From the NCBI GenBank assembly GCA_023701075.1, contig JAMPXQ010000043.1:1-9741 (forward strand): a DNA stretch of 9,741 bases. The letters run 5' to 3'. Origin of the DNA: Candidatus Woesearchaeota archaeon. GTDB taxonomy: Archaea > Nanobdellota > Nanobdellia > Woesearchaeales > GW2011-AR15. The notes under the pieces were generated by a model. The model was not told the origin of the DNA. It made no database searches and worked only from the letters and a program-made list of their open reading frames with translations. Position numbers and translations under genes: made by a program. Below, piece after piece: positions 1-6,060 of the stretch; the stretch's first letter is position 1; every line of letters begins with the position of its first letter.

Positions 1-2
1 AA

Positions 3-41
3 CCGGCAGATGAGAAGAAAAAACCCTTCCTGAGCTTTTGA
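3..41 (+). CDS. Possible C-terminal end of a gene truncated by the window edge
   Basis: A reading frame open from the window edge ends at a TGA at 39-41 and encodes the tail PADEKKKPFLSF. The stop lies 2 nt before the ATG at 44 of the next gene, the spacing expected inside an archaeal operon. Only 12 codons are visible and no family can be named. A competing frame from base 1 ends with NRQMRRKNPS at 31-33, so the frame choice is a judgement based on spacing and on the acidic-lysine composition. Confidence 0.3.
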   Translation, partial: PADEKKKPFLSF

Positions 42-43
42 AG

Positions 44-457
44 ATGTTGCAGCTAAATCTCAAGGATTATCCTAAGGAGAGAGTAAAAGTTTTCCTGAAA
101 TATTTAATACATGCAGCTGCTAAACATAAAATGAAGGTAAATGTCAGTTCACAGACGCCGCGGCCTAAAGTTTTCAGCGCCAAAGATATGGCTGAGAGGA
201 CAAATTTCCTTGATCAACGCTCAGTAGCATTGACAGATCAGCGGATTGAAGAGCTTGAGATGAAAGTCAACATGCACTATACTAAGAATAGGTATCTGCC
301 TTATGAGATGAGGCTTAAGAAGCTTAGGGACAGATTCTACAAATTGAAGAAGAAGAAAGACGCCTCAAAAGAGAAGATACTTGCGCTCAAGAAGAAGATA
401 AAAGCATGCGAGAGCATACTAAGCGAAGCAAAGAAGATGAGCATTAAGAATTCTTGA
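44..457 (+). CDS. Hypothetical basic coiled-coil protein
   Basis: An unrecognised soluble protein of about 137 residues. It has no signal peptide or membrane segment. Residues 1-30 look like an amphipathic helical region (VKVFLKYLIHAAAKH), residues 31-75 are a polar middle part, and from about residue 80 to the end there is a long, lysine-rich helix with heptad-like leucine/isoleucine spacing (LKKLRDRFYKLKKKK, ILALKKKIKACESIL), suggesting a coiled coil that may bind RNA, DNA or a ribosomal surface; this function is inference. The ATG at 44 was chosen as start; a TTG at 38 is also in frame and adds two residues. It may be the last gene of an operon entering from the left. Its TGA directly abuts the TAA of the convergent histone-like gene, with no spacer. 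Confidence 0.65.
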   Translation: MLQLNLKDYPKERVKVFLKYLIHAAAKHKMKVNVSSQTPRPKVFSAKDMAERTNFLDQRSVALTDQRIEELEMKVNMHYTKNRYLPYEMRLKKLRDRFYKLKKKKDASKEKILALKKKIKACESILSEAKKMSIKNS

Positions 458-622
458 TTAGAGGTCTCTGGCCATGAGCGTCCTTCTGTTGTTCTTCTTC
501 ATCCTTTCTACCGCAGCTTTTATCAATGTCTCAACTTCGACATTGAGTGCTGGATAGAACTCTTCAGCAATGCTTATCTCACCGACAATCTGTTTGATCT
601 GCGCTTTTGTTACTAGATACAT
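458..622 (-). CDS. Minimal histone-fold protein (DUF1931-like, truncated helix 3)
   Basis: A 54-residue protein resembling DUF1931-type archaeal histone-fold proteins. Residues 4-14 fit helix 1, residues 20-43 (EEFYPALNVEVETLIKAAVE, then RMKK) fit the long central helix 2, and NNRRTLMARDL fits loop 2 with the histone R-T pair (compare RKTIKAEDI in HMf-type histones). The chain stops where helix 3 should start. A role as a small DNA-binding or chromatin protein is inferred from the fold. The ATG at 622 is preferred over an in-frame ATG at 685 because it follows a good GGGGTG site by 7 nt; the extra 21 residues would lie inside gltX in another frame and look unlike the family. It is the second gene of a gltX operon. 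Confidence 0.78.
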   Translation of the reverse strand: MYLVTKAQIKQIVGEISIAEEFYPALNVEVETLIKAAVERMKKNNRRTLMARDL

Positions 623-629
623 GGATTTA

Positions 630-635
630 CACCCC
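630..635 (-). promoter_or_regulatory. Shine-Dalgarno site of the histone-like gene
   Basis: On the minus strand the bases TGAGGGGTG contain both the gltX TGA stop (638-636) and a GGGGTG ribosome-binding site (635-630). It ends 7 nt before the ATG at 622. It decides the start of the 54-residue protein and implies translational coupling to gltX. The same GGGGTG hexamer precedes the aminotransferase gene at 6061. Confidence 0.6.
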
Positions 636-2309
636 TCATTTGTTCGTGAACCAGAACACCAATCTATCCTTCTCGATCTTATCAAGCTTTACGAATCCAA
701 ATCTCTGGAACTGGACAATATCTCCGATCTTAAGAGAAGATATAGACGCTTCAGCAAGACCTTCTTTGATGCTATTGTCCGGCATCCTCACCTGCACCTT
801 GACATTCTTCTCTTCTTTTGGAAGCCACTGTATTATCATCTTGCCTTCTTTTTTATAGGATGCATGATCAAGTGAATGGAACTTCATTGTCTTTGAATCA
901 AAATTCAGGCAGTCCATTAGCCTTATGACACCACAGAACTTGCCATGGTCATCTTTAGACACATAGAAATCCTCATGGGTGTCAAACTTTCTTATGCCAT
1001 GTTCAGCATTGTCTGGCTGTTTCTTAAGCTCTATGACCTGTCTTGGTGCATCCTGCACATTTATCTCGACTGGGTCTTCGATGAAGAAATACCTATCAGT
1101 CACAGGATCAAGTATCTGCCTGTTGATTGATTCAATCATGCTCCAATCGATGTTCTTTGCAGTGTTTGCTGAAAGCTTCATCTGGTACATCAGTTCCTTG
1201 AAAGTCTCAGGGACTATCCCTCTTCTCCTGAGCGCCTTGATGGTCACAAGGCTAGGATCATCCCAGCCTGATACTTTCCCTGATTCGATGAGTTCTCTTA
1301 TCTCTCTTCCCTGCGTTGTCGCACCTTTGATATTGAACCTTCCATATTGGATGACTTCCTGTTTTGGCAGGCCTAATGCGTCCTTGATGAACTCCTGAAG
1401 CTCGATCCTCATGCTTCCGAATTCAGAGCTTCGAAGGATATGCGTGACCCCGCCTGTCGAATCTTCGATGGAATTCTCAAAATCATAGAGCGGCCATGCA
1501 TGGTATTTGTTCCCCTGCCTGAAATGCTCTTCATTGTTTATCCTAAATATCACAGGGTCCCTCATGACAGCATTCATTGCCTTCATGTCAGCAAGGAGCC
1601 TAAGTGTCGCTTTTCCGCTCTCATATTTCCCTGATTTCACGCTGTGCCACTCTTCCTGGTTCTTCTCTATAGAATGATTCCTGCACTCGCATTCTGTCTC
1701 AGCATCCCTAAGTTCCTTCATCTTCTCCTGTGCGCAGAAGCAGACATATGCTTTCTTTTTTGCAATGAGCTTCTCTGCCATGTCATAAAAGAGAGGCATG
1801 TCATCGCTGACGAATTTAGTGACATCCGCCTTTATACCGATATAAGCTATATCTTCTATTATGGCATCTGCGAATTCATATGAGCTTTTATCAGGATTAG
1901 TGTCTTCAAACCTCACGATGCATTTTCCATCATACATCTTTGCATAGGTATAATTTATCAGGAAGGATAACGCGTGACCAAGATGGCTGTATTTGCTGGG
2001 CTCAGGCGGTATCCTAGTGACTACTTTGCCGATTGTTGCATTCGGAAGCGGAGGCAGCCCGATGATCTCTTCCTTCTTAGGCTTCTCGATCTTTTCAGAA
2101 GATTCGAATTCTTTCTTCTGTTCATCAAGCTTCATCGCATTGACTTTGGCAATTATCTCATTTATCTGTTTTGAAATTCCTTTCATATCCGCCTTTAGGT
2201 CAGGGTGTTCAGCTAATATTTTTCCTATGACTGCACCAGGATTGGCTTTCCCATTGAACTTAATTGCATTCTCAAGAGCGAAGAATCTGATTTTTTGGTT
2301 TATGTCCAT
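636..2309 (-). CDS. gltX: Glutamyl-tRNA synthetase, archaeal type
   Basis: Class I aminoacyl-tRNA synthetase that charges tRNA(Glu) in the cytoplasm; in archaea it is normally non-discriminating and also loads tRNA(Gln) for GatDE. The 557 residues match the family length. Residues 1-70 are the archaeal N-terminal helical extension (FALENAIKFNGKANPGAVIG). The catalytic domain starts near 95 with the HIGH-type motif HLGH (109-112) and RFEDTNP (133-139). A Cys cluster, CFC (190-192) and CEC (207-209), could bind zinc in the connective domain. GWDDPSL and RRRGI (348-365) are the conserved block after the KMSKS loop. Residues 400-557 are the beta-barrel anticodon-binding part typical of archaeal GluRS and GlnRS. 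Oddities: the KMSKS position reads TTQGR (331-335), without either lysine, and PEPSGY before HIGH reads PEPSKY. The ATG at 2309 is supported by a TATA box 25 nt upstream. Confidence 0.93.
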   Translation of the reverse strand: MDINQKIRFFALENAIKFNGKANPGAVIGKILAEHPDLKADMKGISKQINEIIAKVNAMKLDEQKKEFESSEKIEKPKKEEIIGLPPLPNATIGKVVTRIPPEPSKYSHLGHALSFLINYTYAKMYDGKCIVRFEDTNPDKSSYEFADAIIEDIAYIGIKADVTKFVSDDMPLFYDMAEKLIAKKKAYVCFCAQEKMKELRDAETECECRNHSIEKNQEEWHSVKSGKYESGKATLRLLADMKAMNAVMRDPVIFRINNEEHFRQGNKYHAWPLYDFENSIEDSTGGVTHILRSSEFGSMRIELQEFIKDALGLPKQEVIQYGRFNIKGATTQGREIRELIESGKVSGWDDPSLVTIKALRRRGIVPETFKELMYQMKLSANTAKNIDWSMIESINRQILDPVTDRYFFIEDPVEINVQDAPRQVIELKKQPDNAEHGIRKFDTHEDFYVSKDDHGKFCGVIRLMDCLNFDSKTMKFHSLDHASYKKEGKMIIQWLPKEEKNVKVQVRMPDNSIKEGLAEASISSLKIGDIVQFQRFGFVKLDKIEKDRLVFWFTNK

Positions 2310-2329
2310 CCGGAAAAGTAATTTGAAGG

Positions 2330-2338
2330 TATTTTAAA
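2330..2338 (-). promoter_or_regulatory. TATA box of the gltX operon
   Basis: TTTAAAATA on the minus strand is a good archaeal TATA element. Its centre is 25 nt before the A of the gltX ATG at 2309, so transcription should begin at or within a base or two of the start codon, giving a leaderless mRNA. No Shine-Dalgarno sequence precedes that ATG, which agrees. Confidence 0.6.
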
Positions 2339-2371
2339 GGTTTTTTATTCTGCTTTGAGTATCCAGATGGA

Positions 2372-2380
2372 TTATTAAAT
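2372..2380 (+). promoter_or_regulatory. TATA box upstream of the SIS-domain gene
   Basis: TTATTAAAT in the divergent gltX/SIS spacer resembles an archaeal TATA box. Its centre is 24 nt before an ATG at 2400, but that frame has a TAG after three codons. The next in-frame ATG is at 2433. The 8-bp palindromes GAATATTC (2385-2392) and ATCTAGAT (2406-2413) lie just downstream; they could be operator-like but are short enough to be chance. Confidence 0.45.
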
Positions 2381-2432
2381 GAATGAATATTCTAAATCTA
2401 TGGTGATCTAGATTACACAGATACAAAAGGAG

Positions 2433-3431
2433 ATGCTCGAAGGGATAACGAATGTCGCAGATTTTAATATTTCTGACACAAGTAATTTAGTCAGGTTCAT
2501 TTCTAGGAATTTGAAAGGAAAGGGAGCAATATATCTGGTAGGGACAGGCTCAAGCTTTTATTTTCCTACGATACATGCGGTGAATGTTGCAAGAGAACTC
2601 TCTCCTTCATTAAGGGTAGAGAGCATTAGGACTAAGAGATTTGATCCTGCTCATCTTGCCAAAGGCTCTGTTGCAGTGCTGATAAGCAATTCAGGAGACA
2701 CTTTAGAGACGATAGAAAAGGCAAAGATGCTTACAGGATATGGTATCCCTTTTTTTGGGATAACAGCGAATAAAGACTCTAAACTGGCAGCTATGGGGCC
2801 ATCATATATTCTACCTGGAGAATTCGAGAAAGTCTGTGCAGCCACAAAAAGCGTGATCTCGCAGACGCTTTATCTGGATGGGATGTTGCATAGATTATGC
2901 AATGAGAAATTCCAACTTGGGATGCATGGAGAGTATGCTACAGATGTTTTTAGGGCAATGTATAGAAACTTGAATCATCCTATTGATGGATCAAGCCTGG
3001 ATTCAATAGCTTATGCTCAATCAATCTGGTGGATAGATAATGAGCTTGGAGTTGCTGCAGAGCTTGACCTGAAATCATTTGAGATAATGGGAAAAGAGAC
3101 ATCTTACCATCCATGCACAGATGCACTCCATGGTCCAGGAGAAGGTCTTATTCCAGGAAAGCAGATGATTTTATTAGGCACAAAAGATTATCTTCCAAAA
3201 AATTATTCGATAGACCACCTTGCTGCGTTTGATAAGCTTGCAAGAGAGACGGGTACAGGTTTCTATACCTTTGAAAACTCAAATTACTCTAATTTCGGAT
3301 ATGAAACAATCCCTGGATTTGAGCCATATTGCCTTCTTGCAGGAGGATGGGGTCTCCTTCATTCAGCAGCACTTTATTTAGGACGAAATCCGGATGTCAC
3401 TAAAGTTGCGCAAAAAGCTAGGACAGAATAA
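2433..3431 (+). CDS. Double-SIS sugar-phosphate isomerase/deaminase (GlmS/GlmD-like)
   Basis: A cytoplasmic protein of 332 residues with two SIS domains, related to the isomerase half of GlmS and to archaeal glucosamine-6-phosphate deaminases. SIS 1 shows GTGSSFY (37-43), ISNSGDTLETI (84-94) and CAATKS (135-140), the phosphosugar-binding elements. In SIS 2, Glu217 (FEIMG) and His233 (LHGP) are 16 residues apart, as are catalytic Glu488 and His504 of E. coli GlmS. The tail GRNPDVTKVAQKARTE matches the GlmS C-terminal loop, with the Lys603 position falling at Gln327 or Lys328. There is no N-terminal glutaminase domain, so it should use or release free ammonia, or only isomerise. Likely reaction: fructose-6-P and glucosamine-6-P interconversion, but another aldose/ketose amino sugar is possible. 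The start is uncertain: the frame is open back to 2412 and the upstream codons (QIQKE) resemble the family's N-terminus. Confidence 0.82.
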   Translation: MLEGITNVADFNISDTSNLVRFISRNLKGKGAIYLVGTGSSFYFPTIHAVNVARELSPSLRVESIRTKRFDPAHLAKGSVAVLISNSGDTLETIEKAKMLTGYGIPFFGITANKDSKLAAMGPSYILPGEFEKVCAATKSVISQTLYLDGMLHRLCNEKFQLGMHGEYATDVFRAMYRNLNHPIDGSSLDSIAYAQSIWWIDNELGVAAELDLKSFEIMGKETSYHPCTDALHGPGEGLIPGKQMILLGTKDYLPKNYSIDHLAAFDKLARETGTGFYTFENSNYSNFGYETIPGFEPYCLLAGGWGLLHSAALYLGRNPDVTKVAQKARTE

Positions 3432-3478
3432 GAAGTTTTCAAGGATTAGAGACTAGACAATCCTCTTGAACATCTTCT
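3431..3478. repeat. Imperfect inverted repeat between convergent SIS and mutL genes
   Basis: An imperfect stem can be drawn: AGAAG (3431-3435) pairs with CTTCT (3474-3478), and TTCAAGGATT (3438-3447) pairs with AATCC and TTGAA (3459-3463 and 3466-3470), with a 2-nt bulge and an 11-nt loop holding the mutL stop. It spans the ends of both convergent genes and could act as a bidirectional 3'-end hairpin or processing site. No long T tract follows it on either strand, so a terminator role is only a guess. Confidence 0.35.
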
Positions 3479-5138
3479 CAAGTTCATAGAGCGAGATCTT
3501 GACCATGATAGGCCTTCCATGCGGGCAATTATAGGGTATATCCATCGCCATGAGTTCTTGGACATACTTCTTTATCTCAGGAAGCGTTATGTCATCGCCT
3601 GCCTTTATTGCGGTCCTGCATGCCATCCTGGCAACCCTTGCATGGAAGAATTTCTCCAAAGATTCTGGCTTCCCTTTCTCCAGGTCATATAGATAGTCGA
3701 TGAACCTTGTCTTGTCAAACTGCCTTCCAAGCACTATTGGTACAGTAGATACCCTAAGTGAGTTTTGGCCAAATTCCTCAGTCTCATACCCGAGTTCCTT
3801 CAGAAGATCCCTATTCTTCAAAGCTAATTGGAACAGTTTTGGAGTGATTTCGATTATCTCATCGCTCAGCAGTCTTTGCGTCTTGACATCTTTTTCCCTC
3901 AGCTGCAAAGTGAACCTCTCATAAAGTATCCTCTCTGCTGCAGCATGCTGGTCAATCATCAACATCCCTCCTGCAGTCTCAGCGATGATATAAGTCCTAT
4001 TGACGATTCCAAGTATCTTCATCTCTGCAAAATTAGGGGATTTCACTTCACTTTCTTCTTTCACAAGCATCTGCTGGTTCTCAGAGAAATCATATTTCGG
4101 TTCAGCTGCCTGGCTAAAATCGCTCAGCCTGACATTCTCTGCAGAAGGGATATGTTCGACTGCGCAAAGCGCATCTTTTACAGAGCTGAAGACTGCATCA
4201 TAGACCTCCTTTTCATTTTTTATCCTTATCTGTGTCTTCTGGGGATGGACATTGACATCTATCTCATTTGGGTCTATCTCTATATTTAATATTGCTATAG
4301 GATATCTGCCGACCATGACCCTTGTGTGGAAAGCATTGTTTATGGCGTTGCTGATCACGCTGTTCTTTATGTATCTCTTATTCACATAGATGGATTGTTC
4401 ATTCTTGGTGGCTCTTGTCAAAATAGGCTTAGTGATATATCCTGTGATATTTAATTTCCCTAGATCATATGCGATGGCAACCATGTTCTTTGCGACATCT
4501 TTCCCTAGGACACAGGATATGGCCTCTATCTGCCCATTTCCAAGTGTCTCGATGAGTGTCTTGCCGCTGCTTATCAGTCTGAAACGGATCTCTGGGTGTA
4601 TCAATGCATATTTTGATACGACATCTGAGATATGGCTAAGCTCATTCTCTTTAGGCTTTAGGTATTTCTTCCTTGCAGGAGTATTGAAGAAAAGGTTCTT
4701 GATCTCTATGATAGTGCCTTTTTGGCAGCCGAAAGGCTCATCTAAGAGAAGATTCCCTCCTTGGACAATTATTCTTCTTCCGATCCTGTCCTCTTCCCTT
4801 CGTGAGGTTATTGATATCTCGCTGACGCTTGAGATGCTGAAGAGTGCTTCGCCTCGGAATCCCAAAGTATCTATAGAGAAAAGGTCATTGGCGTCCTTAA
4901 GCTTGCTTGTAGTATGCTTCTTCCAGCAGAGAGAGACATCTTCATTGCTCATCCCAACACCATCATCGCTTATCTTGATCCTGTCGATGCCGCCATTGTC
5001 CGCTTCGATGGATATCTGGGAGGAACCGGCATCGATGGAATTCTCGATGAGTTCCTTGACTATTGAAGCTGGCCGCTCAATGACTTCGCCTGCAGCGATC
5101 TTGCTTACCGTAGATTCATCAAGGACGATTATTGGCAT
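3453..5138 (-). CDS. mutL: DNA mismatch repair protein MutL, endonuclease type
   Basis: A 561-residue MutL, which couples MutS mismatch recognition to strand incision. The N-terminal GHKL ATPase has KELIENSIDAG (28-38; Glu29 and Asn33 are the catalytic and Mg-binding residues), DDGVGM (58-63) and GFRGEAL (93-99). The transducer domain ends with NVHPQK (296-301) carrying the conserved lysine. A short polar linker, about 325-370, precedes the C-terminal dimerisation/nuclease domain. That domain has DQHAAAERILYE (396-407), which fits DQHA-x2-E-x4-E, then ACRTAIKAGD (506-515) and CPHGRP (538-543), the other metal-site motifs. It should therefore nick DNA itself, unlike E. coli MutL. Its length is a little under that of typical bacterial MutL because the linker is short. 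No mutS is in the window. The ATG at 5138 gives the expected family start (IVLDESTVSKIAAGEVIERP). Confidence 0.96.
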   Translation of the reverse strand: MPIIVLDESTVSKIAAGEVIERPASIVKELIENSIDAGSSQISIEADNGGIDRIKISDDGVGMSNEDVSLCWKKHTTSKLKDANDLFSIDTLGFRGEALFSISSVSEISITSRREEDRIGRRIIVQGGNLLLDEPFGCQKGTIIEIKNLFFNTPARKKYLKPKENELSHISDVVSKYALIHPEIRFRLISSGKTLIETLGNGQIEAISCVLGKDVAKNMVAIAYDLGKLNITGYITKPILTRATKNEQSIYVNKRYIKNSVISNAINNAFHTRVMVGRYPIAILNIEIDPNEIDVNVHPQKTQIRIKNEKEVYDAVFSSVKDALCAVEHIPSAENVRLSDFSQAAEPKYDFSENQQMLVKEESEVKSPNFAEMKILGIVNRTYIIAETAGGMLMIDQHAAAERILYERFTLQLREKDVKTQRLLSDEIIEITPKLFQLALKNRDLLKELGYETEEFGQNSLRVSTVPIVLGRQFDKTRFIDYLYDLEKGKPESLEKFFHARVARMACRTAIKAGDDITLPEIKKYVQELMAMDIPYNCPHGRPIMVKISLYELEKMFKRIV

Positions 5139-5195
5139 ATTTTCCCCTAGTAGTCTAAAAGTATAGTTTCCTATAAAAAGATTTGGGGGAAAAAT
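5139..5195. repeat. Nested inverted repeats around the mutL promoter
   Basis: An outer pair, ATTTTCCCC (5139-5147) and GGGGGAAAAAT (5185-5195), encloses an inner pair, TATAG (5162-5166) and CTATA (5171-5175), separated by TTTC. Both pairs are centred near 5167-5168 and cover the whole mutL promoter and the mutL start-proximal region. This symmetry suggests a regulator-binding site or hairpin, but the outer arms are only about 9-11 bp and the sequence is A/T-rich. Confidence 0.35.
5157..5179 (-). promoter_or_regulatory. Probable mutL promoter (two overlapping TATA-like elements)
   Basis: On the minus strand TTTTTATAG (5179-5171) is a TATA-like element about 37 nt before the mutL ATG; it would give a short leader carrying AGGGG (5148-5144), a weak Shine-Dalgarno. 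A second, poorer element, TATACTTTT (5165-5157), is centred 23 nt before the ATG and would give a leaderless transcript. The sequence does not decide between them. Confidence 0.4.
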
Positions 5196-5235
5196 TGTCA
5201 GGTTCCTAAAGAAAACAAGGCAGTTTTAAGATAGA

Positions 5236-5249
5236 TTTAAATTAAAATA
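5236..5249 (+). promoter_or_regulatory. TATA-rich promoter of the glycosyltransferase operon
   Basis: TTTAAATTAAAATA is the only strong A/T element before the glycosyltransferase gene. Read as a TATA box it places transcription start at roughly 5262-5270, close to the candidate start codons TTG 5258 and GTG 5267. There is no clear Shine-Dalgarno before either. Confidence 0.45.
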
Positions 5250-5257
5250 GTCATTAC

Positions 5258-6046
5258 TTGAAAATAGTGATACCTTTGGGTGGAAAGATAACATTGCTTA
5301 TTCCTTGCTATAATGAGGAAAAGGGCATAGCAAAAGTCATAGAGAACATTCCTTATGGTAGGATAAATTCTCTTGGTTATGGGATCCAGGTCATAGTCAT
5401 AGACAATAATTCTAAGGATAAGACTGCGCAGATAGCAAGAAGATACGGCGCAAAAGTGATATCTGAGAAGAAACAGGGTAAAGGGCATGCAATAATGACC
5501 GGTTTTAGGAATGTTTCGGATGATACAGATATAGTAGTCATGATAGATGGAGACAATACTTATGATGTGAATGAGATAATGAGGCTTATAGAACCGATAG
5601 ATAATGGTTTTTGCGATGTTACATTAGGCAGCAGGCTCAATGGGAAGATACATGCAGATTCCATGAGCTATTTCAATAGGGTAGGTAACTGGCTCTTCAC
5701 ATTCATGGTAAGAGTGGCATATCAGGGCAATGTCACAGATGTCTGCACAGGTTATTTTGCCTGGAAAAAAGAAGTCATTGACAGGCTCCTGCCTCATCTG
5801 AATTCAGGAGATTATTCAATAGAGATGGAGATGATTGTCAAGATGGCTAGGATGGATGTATCGATGTTCTCTTTTCCGATCAGCTACGCAAAAAGAGAAG
5901 GACGTTCAAACCTAAATCCGATAAAGGACGGTGTGAAAATAATGTCTACAGGTATCAAGTATATGTTTTGGGATGCAGGAACTGCATCAAAGAAAGAAGA
6001 TATGGTGCTGGGGAATTCAAGCAGTGAAGAGAGCGAATCTGCCTGA
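5258..6046 (+). CDS. GT2 family glycosyltransferase (dolichyl-phosphate sugar transferase-like)
   Basis: A soluble GT-A fold glycosyltransferase of 262 residues that should transfer a sugar from a nucleotide donor, probably to dolichyl phosphate or another lipid carrier at the inner membrane face. Visible motifs: IPCYNEE (15-21) at the first beta strand, DNNSKDKT (49-56), the metal-binding DGDN (97-100), GSRL (124-127), DVCTGYFAWK (161-170) and SIEMEM (187-192), the acceptor/base region of DPM-like GT2 enzymes. RSNLNPIKDG (216-225) also matches that subgroup. There is no C-terminal membrane anchor, and the last 20 residues are a polar Ser/Glu tail. The start is uncertain: TTG 5258 gives the longest version, while GTG 5267 fits the upstream TATA spacing about as well. 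It is the first gene of an operon with the aminotransferase 14 nt downstream. Donor and acceptor cannot be read from the sequence. Confidence 0.87.
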   Translation: MKIVIPLGGKITLLIPCYNEEKGIAKVIENIPYGRINSLGYGIQVIVIDNNSKDKTAQIARRYGAKVISEKKQGKGHAIMTGFRNVSDDTDIVVMIDGDNTYDVNEIMRLIEPIDNGFCDVTLGSRLNGKIHADSMSYFNRVGNWLFTFMVRVAYQGNVTDVCTGYFAWKKEVIDRLLPHLNSGDYSIEMEMIVKMARMDVSMFSFPISYAKREGRSNLNPIKDGVKIMSTGIKYMFWDAGTASKKEDMVLGNSSSEESESA

Positions 6047-6049
6047 CTT

Positions 6050-6055
6050 GGGGTG
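6050..6055 (+). promoter_or_regulatory. Shine-Dalgarno site of the aminotransferase gene
   Basis: GGGGTG lies between the glycosyltransferase stop (TGA 6044-6046) and the ATG at 6061, with a 5-nt spacer. It fixes that start and shows that the second gene of the operon uses a ribosome-binding site. Confidence 0.6.
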
Positions 6056-6060
6056 TTCCT

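Noticed and set aside
623..685. Extended N-terminus of the histone-like protein from an ATG at 685
   Set aside because: The extra 21 residues overlap gltX in another frame and do not resemble histones. The ATG at 622 has a proper ribosome-binding site.
979..1398. 139-codon + strand frame opposite gltX
   Set aside because: It is antisense to the conserved GluRS catalytic region, including GWDDPSL; its composition is that of a complementary-strand shadow, with no start signal.
2341..2347. TTTTTTA run as a terminator
   Set aside because: It sits in the divergent promoter region upstream of both genes, not at a gene end.
2409..2411. TAG read as pyrrolysine or readthrough codon
   Set aside because: No PYLIS-like context or pyl genes are visible and the codon is only three triplets after an ATG; a mutation, minigene or downstream start is simpler.
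3453..5138. GHKL ATPase as topoisomerase VI B subunit, GyrB or Hsp90
   Set aside because: The ENSIDAG, GFRGEAL and NVHPQK motifs together with the DQHAAAERILYE nuclease motif are specific to MutL.
4390..5166. Long open frame on the + strand opposite the 5' part of mutL (258 codons)
   Set aside because: It lies entirely antisense to strongly conserved MutL ATPase motifs, has no family features, and its serine/leucine-rich translation is typical of a shadow frame.
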